A stretch of 6,252 nucleotides of DNA. It comes from Pseudomonadota bacterium (lineage in GTDB: Bacteria; Pseudomonadota; Alphaproteobacteria; UBA2966; CAIVPW01). The notes under the pieces were generated by a model. It was not told where the DNA came from and searched no databases. It was given only the letters and a program-made list of their open reading frames with translations. The position numbers were made by a program, and so were the translations under genes. Positions 1 through 5,824 of this stretch are shown here, in pieces; position 1 is the stretch's first letter; the number at the start of each line of letters is the position of its first letter. The stretch is taken from positions 1 through 6,252 of the forward strand of contig JAQBXG010000100.1 in NCBI GenBank assembly GCA_027625125.1, in the 5' to 3' direction.

Positions 1-53
1 CCCCGCCACAACGCATATAGGCGGTTCATATCGGGGTTCGCTGGTCCTCTTCG

Positions 54-73
54 CCGCGCCAAGTGTGGCGCGG
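54..73. repeat. 8-bp inverted repeat upstream of motA
   Basis: CCGCGCCA (54-61) and TGGCGCGG (66-73) are perfect reverse complements around the four-base loop AGTG. No T-tract follows on either strand, so this is not a canonical intrinsic terminator. It lies 13 bp before the sigma-54-like element, so it could be a regulator site or the remains of an upstream gene's 3' hairpin. In GC-rich DNA an 8-bp stem can also arise by chance. The rest of 1-119 holds no gene I can support. Confidence 0.4.
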
Positions 74-86
74 GCAGCCGGGGCGG

Positions 87-102
87 TGGATCCAGGGTTG
101 CT
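87..102 (+). promoter_or_regulatory. Candidate sigma-54 (-24/-12) promoter of motAB
   Basis: TGGATCCAGGGTTGCT fits the RpoN pattern TGGCACG-N4-TTGCW at TGG, the C at position 6, TTGC and the final T, with the GG and GC pairs exactly 10 bases apart. Sigma-54 drives many flagellar genes in alphaproteobacteria such as Caulobacter, so the context is right. Against it, a start about 12 bases downstream of the GC (near 112-113) would leave a leader of only about 7 nt before the motA ATG at 120. No sigma-28-like or good sigma-70-like site was seen in 1-119. Confidence 0.3.
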
Positions 103-119
103 GTTCGGAATAGGCGCGG

Positions 120-980
120 ATGTTCTTCCTCATCGGCCTTGGGGTCGTTATCGGGTCCGTTCTGGGCGGGTACATGCCCCACGGCGATATCGCCGTGCTC
201 AACCAGCCGCTCGAAGTCCTGATCATTTTCGGCGCCGCCACCGGGGCGTTCATAATTGCCAATCCGGGCTCGGTGCTGAAATCGACCCTGAAGCACCTGG
301 GCCGGGTTCTGAAGGGCGCGCCGCATTCCCGCGCGAGCTACATGGAGCTGCTGGTGATGCTGTACAGCATTTTCCGGCTGGCGAAGTCCAAGGGCATGCT
401 GGCGCTGGAAGCGCACATCGAGACGCCGGAGGAAAGCGCGCTGTTTTCGTCGTACCCGCAGTTCATGAAGAACCACGCGGCGGTGGAGTTTTTGACCGAT
501 TATCTGCGGCTGATGACGATGGGCACCGACAACCCCCATGAAATGGAGACGTTACTCGACCACGACATCGAAGCGATCCACGCCGAGGCCGAGCATGTCC
601 ACCATGCAGTCACGGCGATGTCCGACGGTCTGCCGGCCTTCGGCATCGTCGCCGCGGTGCTGGGCGTGATCGTAACGATGTCGAGCATCACGGAACCGCC
701 CCAGGTTCTGGGCGGTTTGATCGGCGGCGCTCTGGTCGGAACGTTTCTGGGCGTGCTGCTGGCATATGGCCTGGTCGGGCCGATCGGCAAGAGCCTGGAA
801 GCATATGCCGAGGCAGACATCAAGTACCTGCACTGCATCAAGGCGGGGCTTCTGGCCCATATGAGCGGCTACCCGCCCGCGGTGTCGATCGAATTCGCGC
901 GCAAGATCCTGCACCACCACGAGCGTCCGAGTTTCGCCGAACTCGAGGAAGCGGTGCAGGAAGCGCCGCAGGCAACATAG
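120..980 (+). CDS. motA: Flagellar motor stator protein MotA
   Basis: MotA forms with MotB the inner-membrane, ion-driven stator that turns the flagellar rotor. The 286-residue product is full length (E. coli MotA is 295). Four membrane segments are visible at about residues 1-18, 33-48, 171-190 and 198-221, with the long cytoplasmic loop between segments 2 and 3. The two family prolines are present: P172 in LPAFGIVAA and P221 in LVGPIGK. In the loop, K89/K91 and E97 (MLALEAHIE) match the charged residues that contact FliG. The C-terminal part has IEFARKIL and ERPSFAELEE, as in the family. The ATG at 120 is the only possible start, because an in-frame TAG lies at 111-113; it gives the normal MFFLIGLGVVIGS beginning. 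The Shine-Dalgarno is poor (GGAA at 107-110 at best). motB follows after 19 bp. Proton rather than sodium coupling is inferred. Confidence 0.97.
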   Translation: MFFLIGLGVVIGSVLGGYMPHGDIAVLNQPLEVLIIFGAATGAFIIANPGSVLKSTLKHLGRVLKGAPHSRASYMELLVMLYSIFRLAKSKGMLALEAHIETPEESALFSSYPQFMKNHAAVEFLTDYLRLMTMGTDNPHEMETLLDHDIEAIHAEAEHVHHAVTAMSDGLPAFGIVAAVLGVIVTMSSITEPPQVLGGLIGGALVGTFLGVLLAYGLVGPIGKSLEAYAEADIKYLHCIKAGLLAHMSGYPPAVSIEFARKILHHHERPSFAELEEAVQEAPQAT

Positions 981-987
981 CGTAACC

Positions 988-993
988 AGGGAG
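988..993 (+). promoter_or_regulatory. Ribosome binding site of motB
   Basis: AGGGAG lies 6 bases before the ATG at 1000, in the 19-bp motA-motB gap. It is the clearest Shine-Dalgarno on the plus strand here and supports the ATG at 1000 as the motB start. Confidence 0.7.
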
Positions 994-999
994 CGGACC

Positions 1000-1875
1000 A
1001 TGGACGACGGCGTAGCCCCGATCATCGTCAAGCGCGTCACCAAGGGCGGCGGCGGCCATCACGGCGGCGCCTGGAAGGTCGCCTACGCGGACTTCGTTAC
1101 GGCGATGATGGCGTTCTTTTTGCTGTTGTGGCTGTTGAACGTCACCACCGACGAACAGAAATCCGGCCTGGCCGACTACTTCGCGCCGACGTCGGTGTCG
1201 GCTGCCCGCTCCGGCGCCGGCGACATTCTGGCCGGCCGCACGATGGCGCCGGACGGCGCACGCGTCGGCGAGGGTGCGCCGCCGATGGTGATCGTCGATA
1301 TCCAGCCGCCGCCGCCGCCGCCGCAAAACGAGGCCAACCAGACCCGCGACGCAGAGCTGGAAAAACTGTTGGCCGAGCGCGAACAGGCCGCATTCGACCA
1401 GGCCAAGCAGGAACTTGAGGCGGCGCTGGACCAGAACCCCGAGATCGCGGCGCTGCGCGAAAACATTGTCATCGACATGACCCCAGACGGAATGCGCATT
1501 CAACTCGTCGACAAACGGGGCGGATATTTGTTCCCCAGTGGCTCGGCGACTATGCCGGCGCGCACGCGCCAGCTGATCCAGCAGATCGCCAAGGTAATGG
1601 CGACGCTGCCCAATGACATTTCGATTTCCGGCCACACCGACGCTGCGCAGTTCAACGGCGGCAACGGTTACACCAACTGGGAACTTTCATCTGACCGCGC
1701 GAACGCCAGCCGGCGCGCATTGGCCGAGGCGGGCATTCCGATCGACCGCATTTCCGAGGTCGTCGGCAAGGCGGATACCGAGCCGCTGACCCCGGATCCG
1801 TTCGAGCCGGAGAACCGGCGCATTTCGTTCGTGCTGCAACGCACGGCCCCGGTGTTGCCACCGAATCTGCGGTGA
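1000..1875 (+). CDS. motB: Flagellar motor stator protein MotB (OmpA-like)
   Basis: MotB is the stator subunit that carries the ion-binding aspartate and anchors the complex to peptidoglycan. The 291-residue product has a Gly/His-rich cytoplasmic head (GGGGHHGGAWK, 16-26) and one membrane helix at about 27-48. D31 in AYADFVTAMMAFF is the conserved proton-carrying residue. A plug/linker region follows (about 50-100). Then come a six-proline run (103-108), a charged, probably helical stretch (115-145) and the OmpA-like peptidoglycan-binding domain (about 155-280). The latter includes SGHTD (210-214), NWELSSDRANASRRAL (226-241) and the C-terminal ENRRISFVL (271-279). All key residues are intact and the length is normal. 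It is preceded by a good Shine-Dalgarno and almost certainly shares a transcript with motA. The polyproline run is coded by six identical CCG codons. Confidence 0.97.
   Translation: MDDGVAPIIVKRVTKGGGGHHGGAWKVAYADFVTAMMAFFLLLWLLNVTTDEQKSGLADYFAPTSVSAARSGAGDILAGRTMAPDGARVGEGAPPMVIVDIQPPPPPPQNEANQTRDAELEKLLAEREQAAFDQAKQELEAALDQNPEIAALRENIVIDMTPDGMRIQLVDKRGGYLFPSGSATMPARTRQLIQQIAKVMATLPNDISISGHTDAAQFNGGNGYTNWELSSDRANASRRALAEAGIPIDRISEVVGKADTEPLTPDPFEPENRRISFVLQRTAPVLPPNLR
1306..1323 (+). repeat. (CCG)6 microsatellite inside motB
   Basis: Six consecutive CCG codons encode prolines 103-108 of MotB, in the linker between the plug region and the OmpA-like domain. Perfect trinucleotide runs can change length without shifting frame, so linker length may vary between strains. 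Runs of prolines also usually need elongation factor P for efficient translation. Confidence 0.75.
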
Positions 1876-1883
1876 CGGCGGCG

Positions 1884-1912
1884 CTTGCCGGATGCGGTGC
1901 ATCGCACTAGCT
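1884..1912 (+). promoter_or_regulatory. Candidate housekeeping promoter of bpt
   Basis: CTTGCC (1884-1889) and CTAGCT (1907-1912) are separated by 17 bp and resemble the alphaproteobacterial pattern CTTGAC-N17-CTATAT. The predicted transcription start would fall near 1919-1921, about 26 bases before the bpt GTG. The match is partial and in GC-rich DNA, so this is a candidate only; bpt may also be read from the motAB transcript, since no terminator is obvious after motB. Confidence 0.35.
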
Positions 1913-1921
1913 TTTCCGGCA
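1886..1921. repeat. Inverted repeat in the motB-bpt gap
   Basis: TGCCGGA (1886-1892) pairs with TCCGGCA (1915-1921), and inside it GTGC (1897-1900) pairs with GCAC (1904-1907). The result is a two-part hairpin with an internal loop. Only a short T run follows (gttttcc), so a role as motB terminator is weak. It overlaps the candidate bpt promoter and could instead be an operator, or have no function. Confidence 0.35.
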
Positions 1922-1946
1922 TGGACAGTTTTCCGCTCAGCACACA

Positions 1947-2738
1947 GTGACCGCCGCGGACCGCACGATTCACCGGTTCTTTGCGACTCCGAAAGCGCCG
2001 TGCCCGTACTTGCCCGAGCGCACCGAGCGCAAGCTGTTCACGCCGCTGGTCGGCGGCGAGGCCAGCCACTTGCACGACCTGCTGTCCGCCTCCGGCTTCC
2101 GCCGCAGCCAGAGCATCGTCTACAAACCGGCCTGCGAGGGATGCCGAAGCTGTATCCCGGTGCGGGTGCGGACCGGCGATTTCATCGAGACGCGCTCGCT
2201 GCGGCGCATCGAACGGCGCAACAACGACCTGGTGGTGACGGAACAGCCGCCGCTCGCCACGCCCGAACAATTCCTGTTGTTCCGCGATTACCAGCGGTAC
2301 CGTCACGCGCTGTCCGGCATGGCCGACATGGATTTCGGCGATTATCAGGACATGGTCGAGGACACGACGGTCGAGACGGCGCTGATCGAATTCCGCGACA
2401 AGGGTGGAACCCTGCGGGCCGCCTGTCTGACCGATCGCATGGCGGACGGGTTTTCGCTCTGTTACAGCTTCTTCGACCCCGAAGCCGCCTATCGCAGCCT
2501 GGGCACCCAGATCGTGCTGTGGCATATCCGCAAGGCGCAGAGGATCGGGCTGCCCTACGTCTATCTGGGCTACTGGATCGCCGAGAGTCCGAAAATGTCC
2601 TACAAGACCCGATTCCAGCCCCTTGAGGGGTTGTTGCTGGCGCTGCAGGGCTGGCGCGACCTGTCCGAGATTGCGCCGGGACCGATCAGCGGCTGCGCGA
2701 CCGGCGCCGCGACACGGTCCGCAGCGCGGCCCCGCTAG
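1947..2738 (+). CDS. bpt: Aspartate/glutamate leucyl-transferase Bpt
   Basis: Bpt (EC 2.3.2.29) transfers leucine from Leu-tRNA to proteins with N-terminal Asp or Glu, marking them for ClpS/ClpAP degradation (bacterial N-end rule). It is a cytosolic enzyme related to eukaryotic ATE1 arginyl-transferases and is often annotated as arginyl-tRNA-protein transferase. The 263-residue product shows the N-terminal ATE domain with CPYLPERTERKLF (19-31), FRRSQSIVYKPACEGCRSC (51-69, cysteines 63, 66, 69) and VRVRTGDF. The C-terminal GNAT-like half ends in YVYLGYWIAESPKMSYKTRF (204-223). The last 22 or so residues (APGPISG onward) are unconserved. The GTG at 1947 is the first possible start after an in-frame TAG at 1908-1910 and fits the family N-terminus. 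No Shine-Dalgarno precedes it. Leucine rather than arginine specificity is inferred from the bacterial subfamily. Confidence 0.93.
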   Translation: MTAADRTIHRFFATPKAPCPYLPERTERKLFTPLVGGEASHLHDLLSASGFRRSQSIVYKPACEGCRSCIPVRVRTGDFIETRSLRRIERRNNDLVVTEQPPLATPEQFLLFRDYQRYRHALSGMADMDFGDYQDMVEDTTVETALIEFRDKGGTLRAACLTDRMADGFSLCYSFFDPEAAYRSLGTQIVLWHIRKAQRIGLPYVYLGYWIAESPKMSYKTRFQPLEGLLLALQGWRDLSEIAPGPISGCATGAATRSAARPR

Positions 2739-2761
2739 CACGTTCGCTTGTCCATTATTCT

Positions 2762-2965
2762 GGCGCCGACGCTTCTTGCGGCGTCACTTGTCTTGTTTGG
2801 CGCCGCCGCTTTTAGCGGCGTCGATTTTTTGTTGGGCGCCGCCGCTGTTAGCGGCGTCGATCTTTGTTGGGCGCCGCCGCTTTTAGCGCCGTCGATCGTT
2901 GTTGGGCGCCGCCGCTTTTAGCGCCGTCGATCTTTGTTGGGCGCCGCCGCTGTTAGCGCCGTCGC
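2762..2965. repeat. Imperfect tandem array of a 35-37 bp hairpin unit
   Basis: Six units begin at 2762, 2799, 2835, 2870, 2905 and 2940, with lengths 37, 36, 35, 35, 35 and a partial 26. Each opens with the palindrome GGCGCC, followed in most units by GCCGCT, a three-base loop (TTT or GTT), then AGCGGC or AGCGCC and GTCGAT, and a T-rich spacer ending in GTTG. Unit one (2762) is the most diverged. Units at 2799 and 2835 keep a good stem (GCCGCT/AGCGGC). Those at 2870, 2905 and 2940 share a G-to-C change that breaks one pair of that stem but lets the opening GGCGC pair with GCGCC. Unit length is not a multiple of three for most units, so it is not a protein repeat. The array fills most of the convergent bpt-bioY gap and enters the 3' end of bioY. 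It has no spacer structure of the CRISPR kind. Confidence 0.9.
2801..2830 (+). terminator. Intrinsic terminator of bpt
   Basis: CGCCGCCGCT (2801-2810) and AGCGGCGTCG (2814-2823) form a 10-bp GC-rich stem with one mismatch around the loop TTT. After one A comes a run of six T (2825-2830). This is the classic form of a rho-independent terminator reading rightward, 62 bp after the bpt stop. It is one unit of the tandem array, and the only one with an intact stem and a long T run. In the opposite direction no T-tract exists, so it should not terminate the bioY side. Confidence 0.7.
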
Positions 2966-3555
2966 CAGGCCAACGGCAACAGCGCCGACGCCAACGCGAT
3001 CTTGAGGGCGTCACCGAGCAGGAACGGCGTCAAGCCCGCGGCAACCGTATTCGACAGTCCCCAACCCTCGACGCCGCGAATCGAACCCAGAAGAACGTAC
3101 AGCCAGGCCAGGCCCAGGGCGTAGATCACGAGGTTGCCCAACACCATCGCCGCCGCCGTTTGCAGCGGCCGCCGATCCCAGCCCCGTTCCGCCAGCCAGC
3201 CGACCAGCATGGCCGCGGCAGGGAAGCCGACCAGATAGCCGCCAGTGGTGCCGGCGAAGTACGCCGGACCGGCGCCCTGCGCGAACACCGGAAGCCCGGC
3301 GATCCCCGCCGCCAGATACAGCGCCACCGTCGCCCCGGCCAGACGCCAGCCATAGGCCGCGCCGAGCATCAACACGGCGAACGTCTGCATCGACACCGGC
3401 ACCGGCCACATCGGAATGGCGATCTTTGCCGACAGCGCAAGGAATACGACGCCGGCCAGCGCGAGAACCGCTGCGCGCCGCCACGCAGCGCCGTCGCGGG
3501 CCGGCCAGTAGGCGTCGAGCAGGGTCGCCGGGGCGGTTGCGGTGGGAGTGGTCAT
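2953..3555 (-). CDS. bioY: Biotin transporter BioY (ECF S component)
   Basis: BioY is the membrane-embedded biotin-binding S component of ECF transporters; some proteobacterial BioY proteins act without the BioM/BioN partners. The 200-residue product has six or so hydrophobic segments and the family signatures: AKIAIPMWPVPVSMQTFAVL (43-62), ALYLAAGIAGLPVFAQG (78-94), GTTGGYLVGFPAAA (102-115; the family more often has GPTGGYL) and GDALKIALAS (181-190). No ATPase or T-component gene is in the window. The start is the ATG at 3555-3553, with GAGG eight bases upstream; a longer open frame upstream overlaps parC and lacks BioY character. It lies 34 bp after parC on the same strand, so co-transcription is likely. 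No BioR-like palindrome (TTATMKATAA) is visible in the gap. The last arginine codons and the TAA stop lie within the final tandem-repeat unit. Confidence 0.94.
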   Translation of the reverse strand: MTTPTATAPATLLDAYWPARDGAAWRRAAVLALAGVVFLALSAKIAIPMWPVPVSMQTFAVLMLGAAYGWRLAGATVALYLAAGIAGLPVFAQGAGPAYFAGTTGGYLVGFPAAAMLVGWLAERGWDRRPLQTAAAMVLGNLVIYALGLAWLYVLLGSIRGVEGWGLSNTVAAGLTPFLLGDALKIALASALLPLAWRRR

Positions 3556-3563
3556 GATGGTTG

Positions 3564-3567
3564 CCTC
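3564..3567 (-). promoter_or_regulatory. Ribosome binding site of bioY
   Basis: Read on the minus strand, GAGG sits eight bases before the ATG at 3555-3553. It decides the bioY start against the long upstream extension of the open frame into parC. Confidence 0.6.
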
Positions 3568-3589
3568 GATTTGAGAATGCGGGATCGGT

Positions 3590-5824
3590 TCAGCTGAAAC
3601 GGCCGGATTTCGGAAATCCGCGCGGCGGAAGGCGTCCGGACTGGGCGCGCTTTCCCAGCCAGTCGCGGAGATCAGTTTCGGTTCGCACGCGCTCGCCGCT
3701 GCGCCACGACAGTCCATCCTTGCGGCGGAATACCCGCGCGTCGGCCAACGCGCCGTCGCGATAGCGCTGCAACAGGACGCCGCGGCCGCGCGCCATCGTC
3801 GGCAATTCGGACAACGGGAAAAGCAGCAACTTGCGGTTCTCGCCGATGACGGCGACCGTGTCGCCGTCGGCCGGAACACACACAGCGGCCTCAGCGCCAC
3901 CGGCCAGATTCAGAACCTGGCGGCCCTGGCGGGTCTGGGCGACGGTCTGGTCGTCTTCGACCACAAATCCGCGCCCGTCCGACGACGCCACCAGCAGCGC
4001 CGCGCCCGGGCGATGGACGCGGACATCGACGATTTCGGCGCCGTTGGAGAGATCCGCCATCAGCTTGACCGGCTCGCCCATGCCCCGCCCGCGCGGCAGC
4101 GCGCTCGCAACCAGCGTATGAAAGCGGCCGTTGGTGACAAAGATGCTGATGCGGTCGGTGCTTTGGGCATGCAGCCAGAAGCGGCCGCGGTCGCCGTCCT
4201 TGTAGCGGACGTCGCCGGTGTCCTCGACATGGCCCTTCATCGCCCGAATCCATCCCTTTTCGGAACAGACGACGGTGATCGGCTCGCGTTCGATCATCGC
4301 CTCGGTCGGCACCTCGACCAGGGCCGGGGGATCGGCAATCGTCGTCCGCCGCCCTCCCAGTTCGGTCTTTGCACCGAACGCCTCGCGGATCTCGCGAATC
4401 TCGGTGGCGATCGTTTGCCACCGCTGGCCTTTGTCCCGCTGCAGCGCCCGAAGCTTTTTGGACAGGGCCGTCAGGTCTGCGTGCTCGGCGCGAATGCCCT
4501 CCTCCTCCAGCCTGCGCAAGCGGCGCAGGCGCAGGTCCAGGATTGCGTCGGTCTGGGCGTCGGAAAGCTTGAAGCGCTTCTTCAGCACCGCGCGTGGTTC
4601 GTCCTCGGTTCGCAGGATGCGGATCACCTCGTCGAGGTTGCCGAAGACAAGCAGGTAGCCTTCGAGGACCTCGACGCGCGCCTCGGCCCGCGCGAGGCGC
4701 GTGCGGGTGCGCCGCACCAGCACTTCGTGGCGGTGGTCCAGAAACGCCTGCAACGCCCCGCGCAGATCCAGCACCCGCGGCAGGCGGCCGCCGTCCAGGA
4801 CATTCAGATTGAGTGGCACCCGCACCTCGAGATCGGTGGCGCGGAACAGCGATTCCATCAGGACTTCCGGCTCCACCGTGCGGCTGCGCGGCTCCAGCAC
4901 CAGACGCACGTCCTCGGCCGATTCGTCGCGCACGTCGCCCAGCAACGGCACTTTTTTCGCCGCGATCAACTCGGCGATCCGCTCCACCAGGCGCGATTTC
5001 GCGACTTGGTACGGCATTTCGGTGACTACCGCGACCCAAAGGCCGCGGCCCTGCTTCTCGACCTCCCACCGCGCCCGCAGGCGAAAACTGCCGCGGCCGC
5101 TGCGGTAGGCTGCGACGATGTTTTGGCGCGATTCGACCAGCACGCCGCCGGTCGGGAAATCCGGCCCCGGCACCAGGTCGGCGATCTTCGCGGCCGTCGC
5201 CCGCGGCGACTTGATCAGATGCAACAGCGCATCACACAGTTCGCCGGCGTTGTGCGGCGGGATCGATGTCGCCATGCCGACGGCGATGCCGCTGGCGCCG
5301 TTCGCCAGCAGATTCGGAAACGCCGCCGGCAACACCAGCGGCTCGTCCTCCTCGCCGTCATAAGTGGCGCGGAACTCGACCGTGTCTTCGTCGATGCCGT
5401 CCAGCAGCGCCTCGGCGACCGGGGTCAACCGCGCCTCGGTGTAGCGCATCGCAGCAGCGCCATCGCCGTCGATGTTGCCAAAGTTGCCCTGGCCGTCGAC
5501 CAGCGGATAGCGCGCCGCGAACTCCTGCGACAGGCGCACCATCGCATCGTAGACCGCTTGTTCGCCGTGGGGATGGAATTTGCCGATGACGTCGCCGACG
5601 ACACGGGCGCATTTCTTGTAGCCCGACGCCGGATCGAGCCGCAGCAGCCGCATCGCGTACAACAGCCGGCGGTGCACCGGCTTCAGGCCGTCGCGCGCAT
5701 CCGGCAGCGAGCGGGCGGTGATCGTCGACAGGGCATAGGCGAGGTAACGCTCGCCCAAGGCGGATTCCAGCGAAACCTCGCGGATCACGCCGCCGCCGGC
5801 GTTCCGGGCGACTGGTTTGCTCAT
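3590..5824 (-). CDS. parC: DNA topoisomerase IV subunit A (ParC)
   Basis: ParC is the cleaving subunit of topoisomerase IV, which with ParE unlinks daughter chromosomes. The 744-residue product is full length. The winged-helix/tower part starts with ALSTITARSLPDARDGLKPV (31-50) and has GKFHPHGEQAVYDAMV (81-96). The catalytic tyrosine is Y128 in AAMRYTEARL. NLLANGASGIAVGMATSIPPHN follows, and then a long charged helical region including DLRLRRLRRLEEE. The beta-pinwheel C-terminal domain begins near residue 520 (SEKGWIRAMKGH). GNIDGD...AAMRYTEARL distinguishes it from GyrA and is typical of alphaproteobacterial ParC. The start ATG (5824-5822) overlaps the recO stop as ATGA. Upstream there is only a weak AGCGGG, which suggests translational coupling. 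The position equivalent to E. coli Ser80 is Gln89, and Glu84 is Asp93. The tail GFPKSGRFS is a normal family end. Confidence 0.96.
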   Translation of the reverse strand: MSKPVARNAGGGVIREVSLESALGERYLAYALSTITARSLPDARDGLKPVHRRLLYAMRLLRLDPASGYKKCARVVGDVIGKFHPHGEQAVYDAMVRLSQEFAARYPLVDGQGNFGNIDGDGAAAMRYTEARLTPVAEALLDGIDEDTVEFRATYDGEEDEPLVLPAAFPNLLANGASGIAVGMATSIPPHNAGELCDALLHLIKSPRATAAKIADLVPGPDFPTGGVLVESRQNIVAAYRSGRGSFRLRARWEVEKQGRGLWVAVVTEMPYQVAKSRLVERIAELIAAKKVPLLGDVRDESAEDVRLVLEPRSRTVEPEVLMESLFRATDLEVRVPLNLNVLDGGRLPRVLDLRGALQAFLDHRHEVLVRRTRTRLARAEARVEVLEGYLLVFGNLDEVIRILRTEDEPRAVLKKRFKLSDAQTDAILDLRLRRLRRLEEEGIRAEHADLTALSKKLRALQRDKGQRWQTIATEIREIREAFGAKTELGGRRTTIADPPALVEVPTEAMIEREPITVVCSEKGWIRAMKGHVEDTGDVRYKDGDRGRFWLHAQSTDRISIFVTNGRFHTLVASALPRGRGMGEPVKLMADLSNGAEIVDVRVHRPGAALLVASSDGRGFVVEDDQTVAQTRQGRQVLNLAGGAEAAVCVPADGDTVAVIGENRKLLLFPLSELPTMARGRGVLLQRYRDGALADARVFRRKDGLSWRSGERVRTETDLRDWLGKRAQSGRLPPRGFPKSGRFS
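3604..3620. repeat. 7-bp inverted repeat at the end of parC
   Basis: CGGATTT (3604-3610) and AAATCCG (3614-3620) are perfect reverse complements around CGG, inside the last codons of parC and about 50 bp before the bioY start. No T-tract follows on the minus strand, so it is not a clear terminator. It may shape the parC-bioY transcript or be a chance effect of coding sequence. Confidence 0.35.
5821..5824 (-). other. ATGA stop/start overlap of recO and parC
   Basis: The minus strand reads ATGA: parC ATG at 5824-5822 and recO TGA at 5823-5821. With only a weak Shine-Dalgarno before parC, ribosomes ending recO probably re-initiate on parC. Confidence 0.85.

Noticed and set aside
65..541. Plus-strand open frame overlapping the start of motA
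   Set aside because: It is the +1-shifted reading of motA, Arg/Ala/Pro-rich, with no domain.
838..1635. Minus-strand open frame antisense to motA/motB
   Set aside because: It is a shadow of GC-rich coding sequence; both plus-strand genes are complete and strongly recognised.
2623..2886. Plus-strand open frame giving repeated peptides such as APPLLAAS
   Set aside because: It starts inside bpt in another frame and runs across the tandem array. The units are mostly not multiples of three, so the peptide pattern is a by-product of the DNA repeat.
2762..2965. CRISPR array
   Set aside because: The units follow each other with only a short, nearly identical T-rich segment between hairpins. There are no unique spacers and no cas genes.
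3556..3900. N-terminal extension of bioY over the end of parC (open frame to 3900)
   Set aside because: The extension is a shifted-frame reading of parC. The ATG at 3555 has a good Shine-Dalgarno and gives a normal BioY length.
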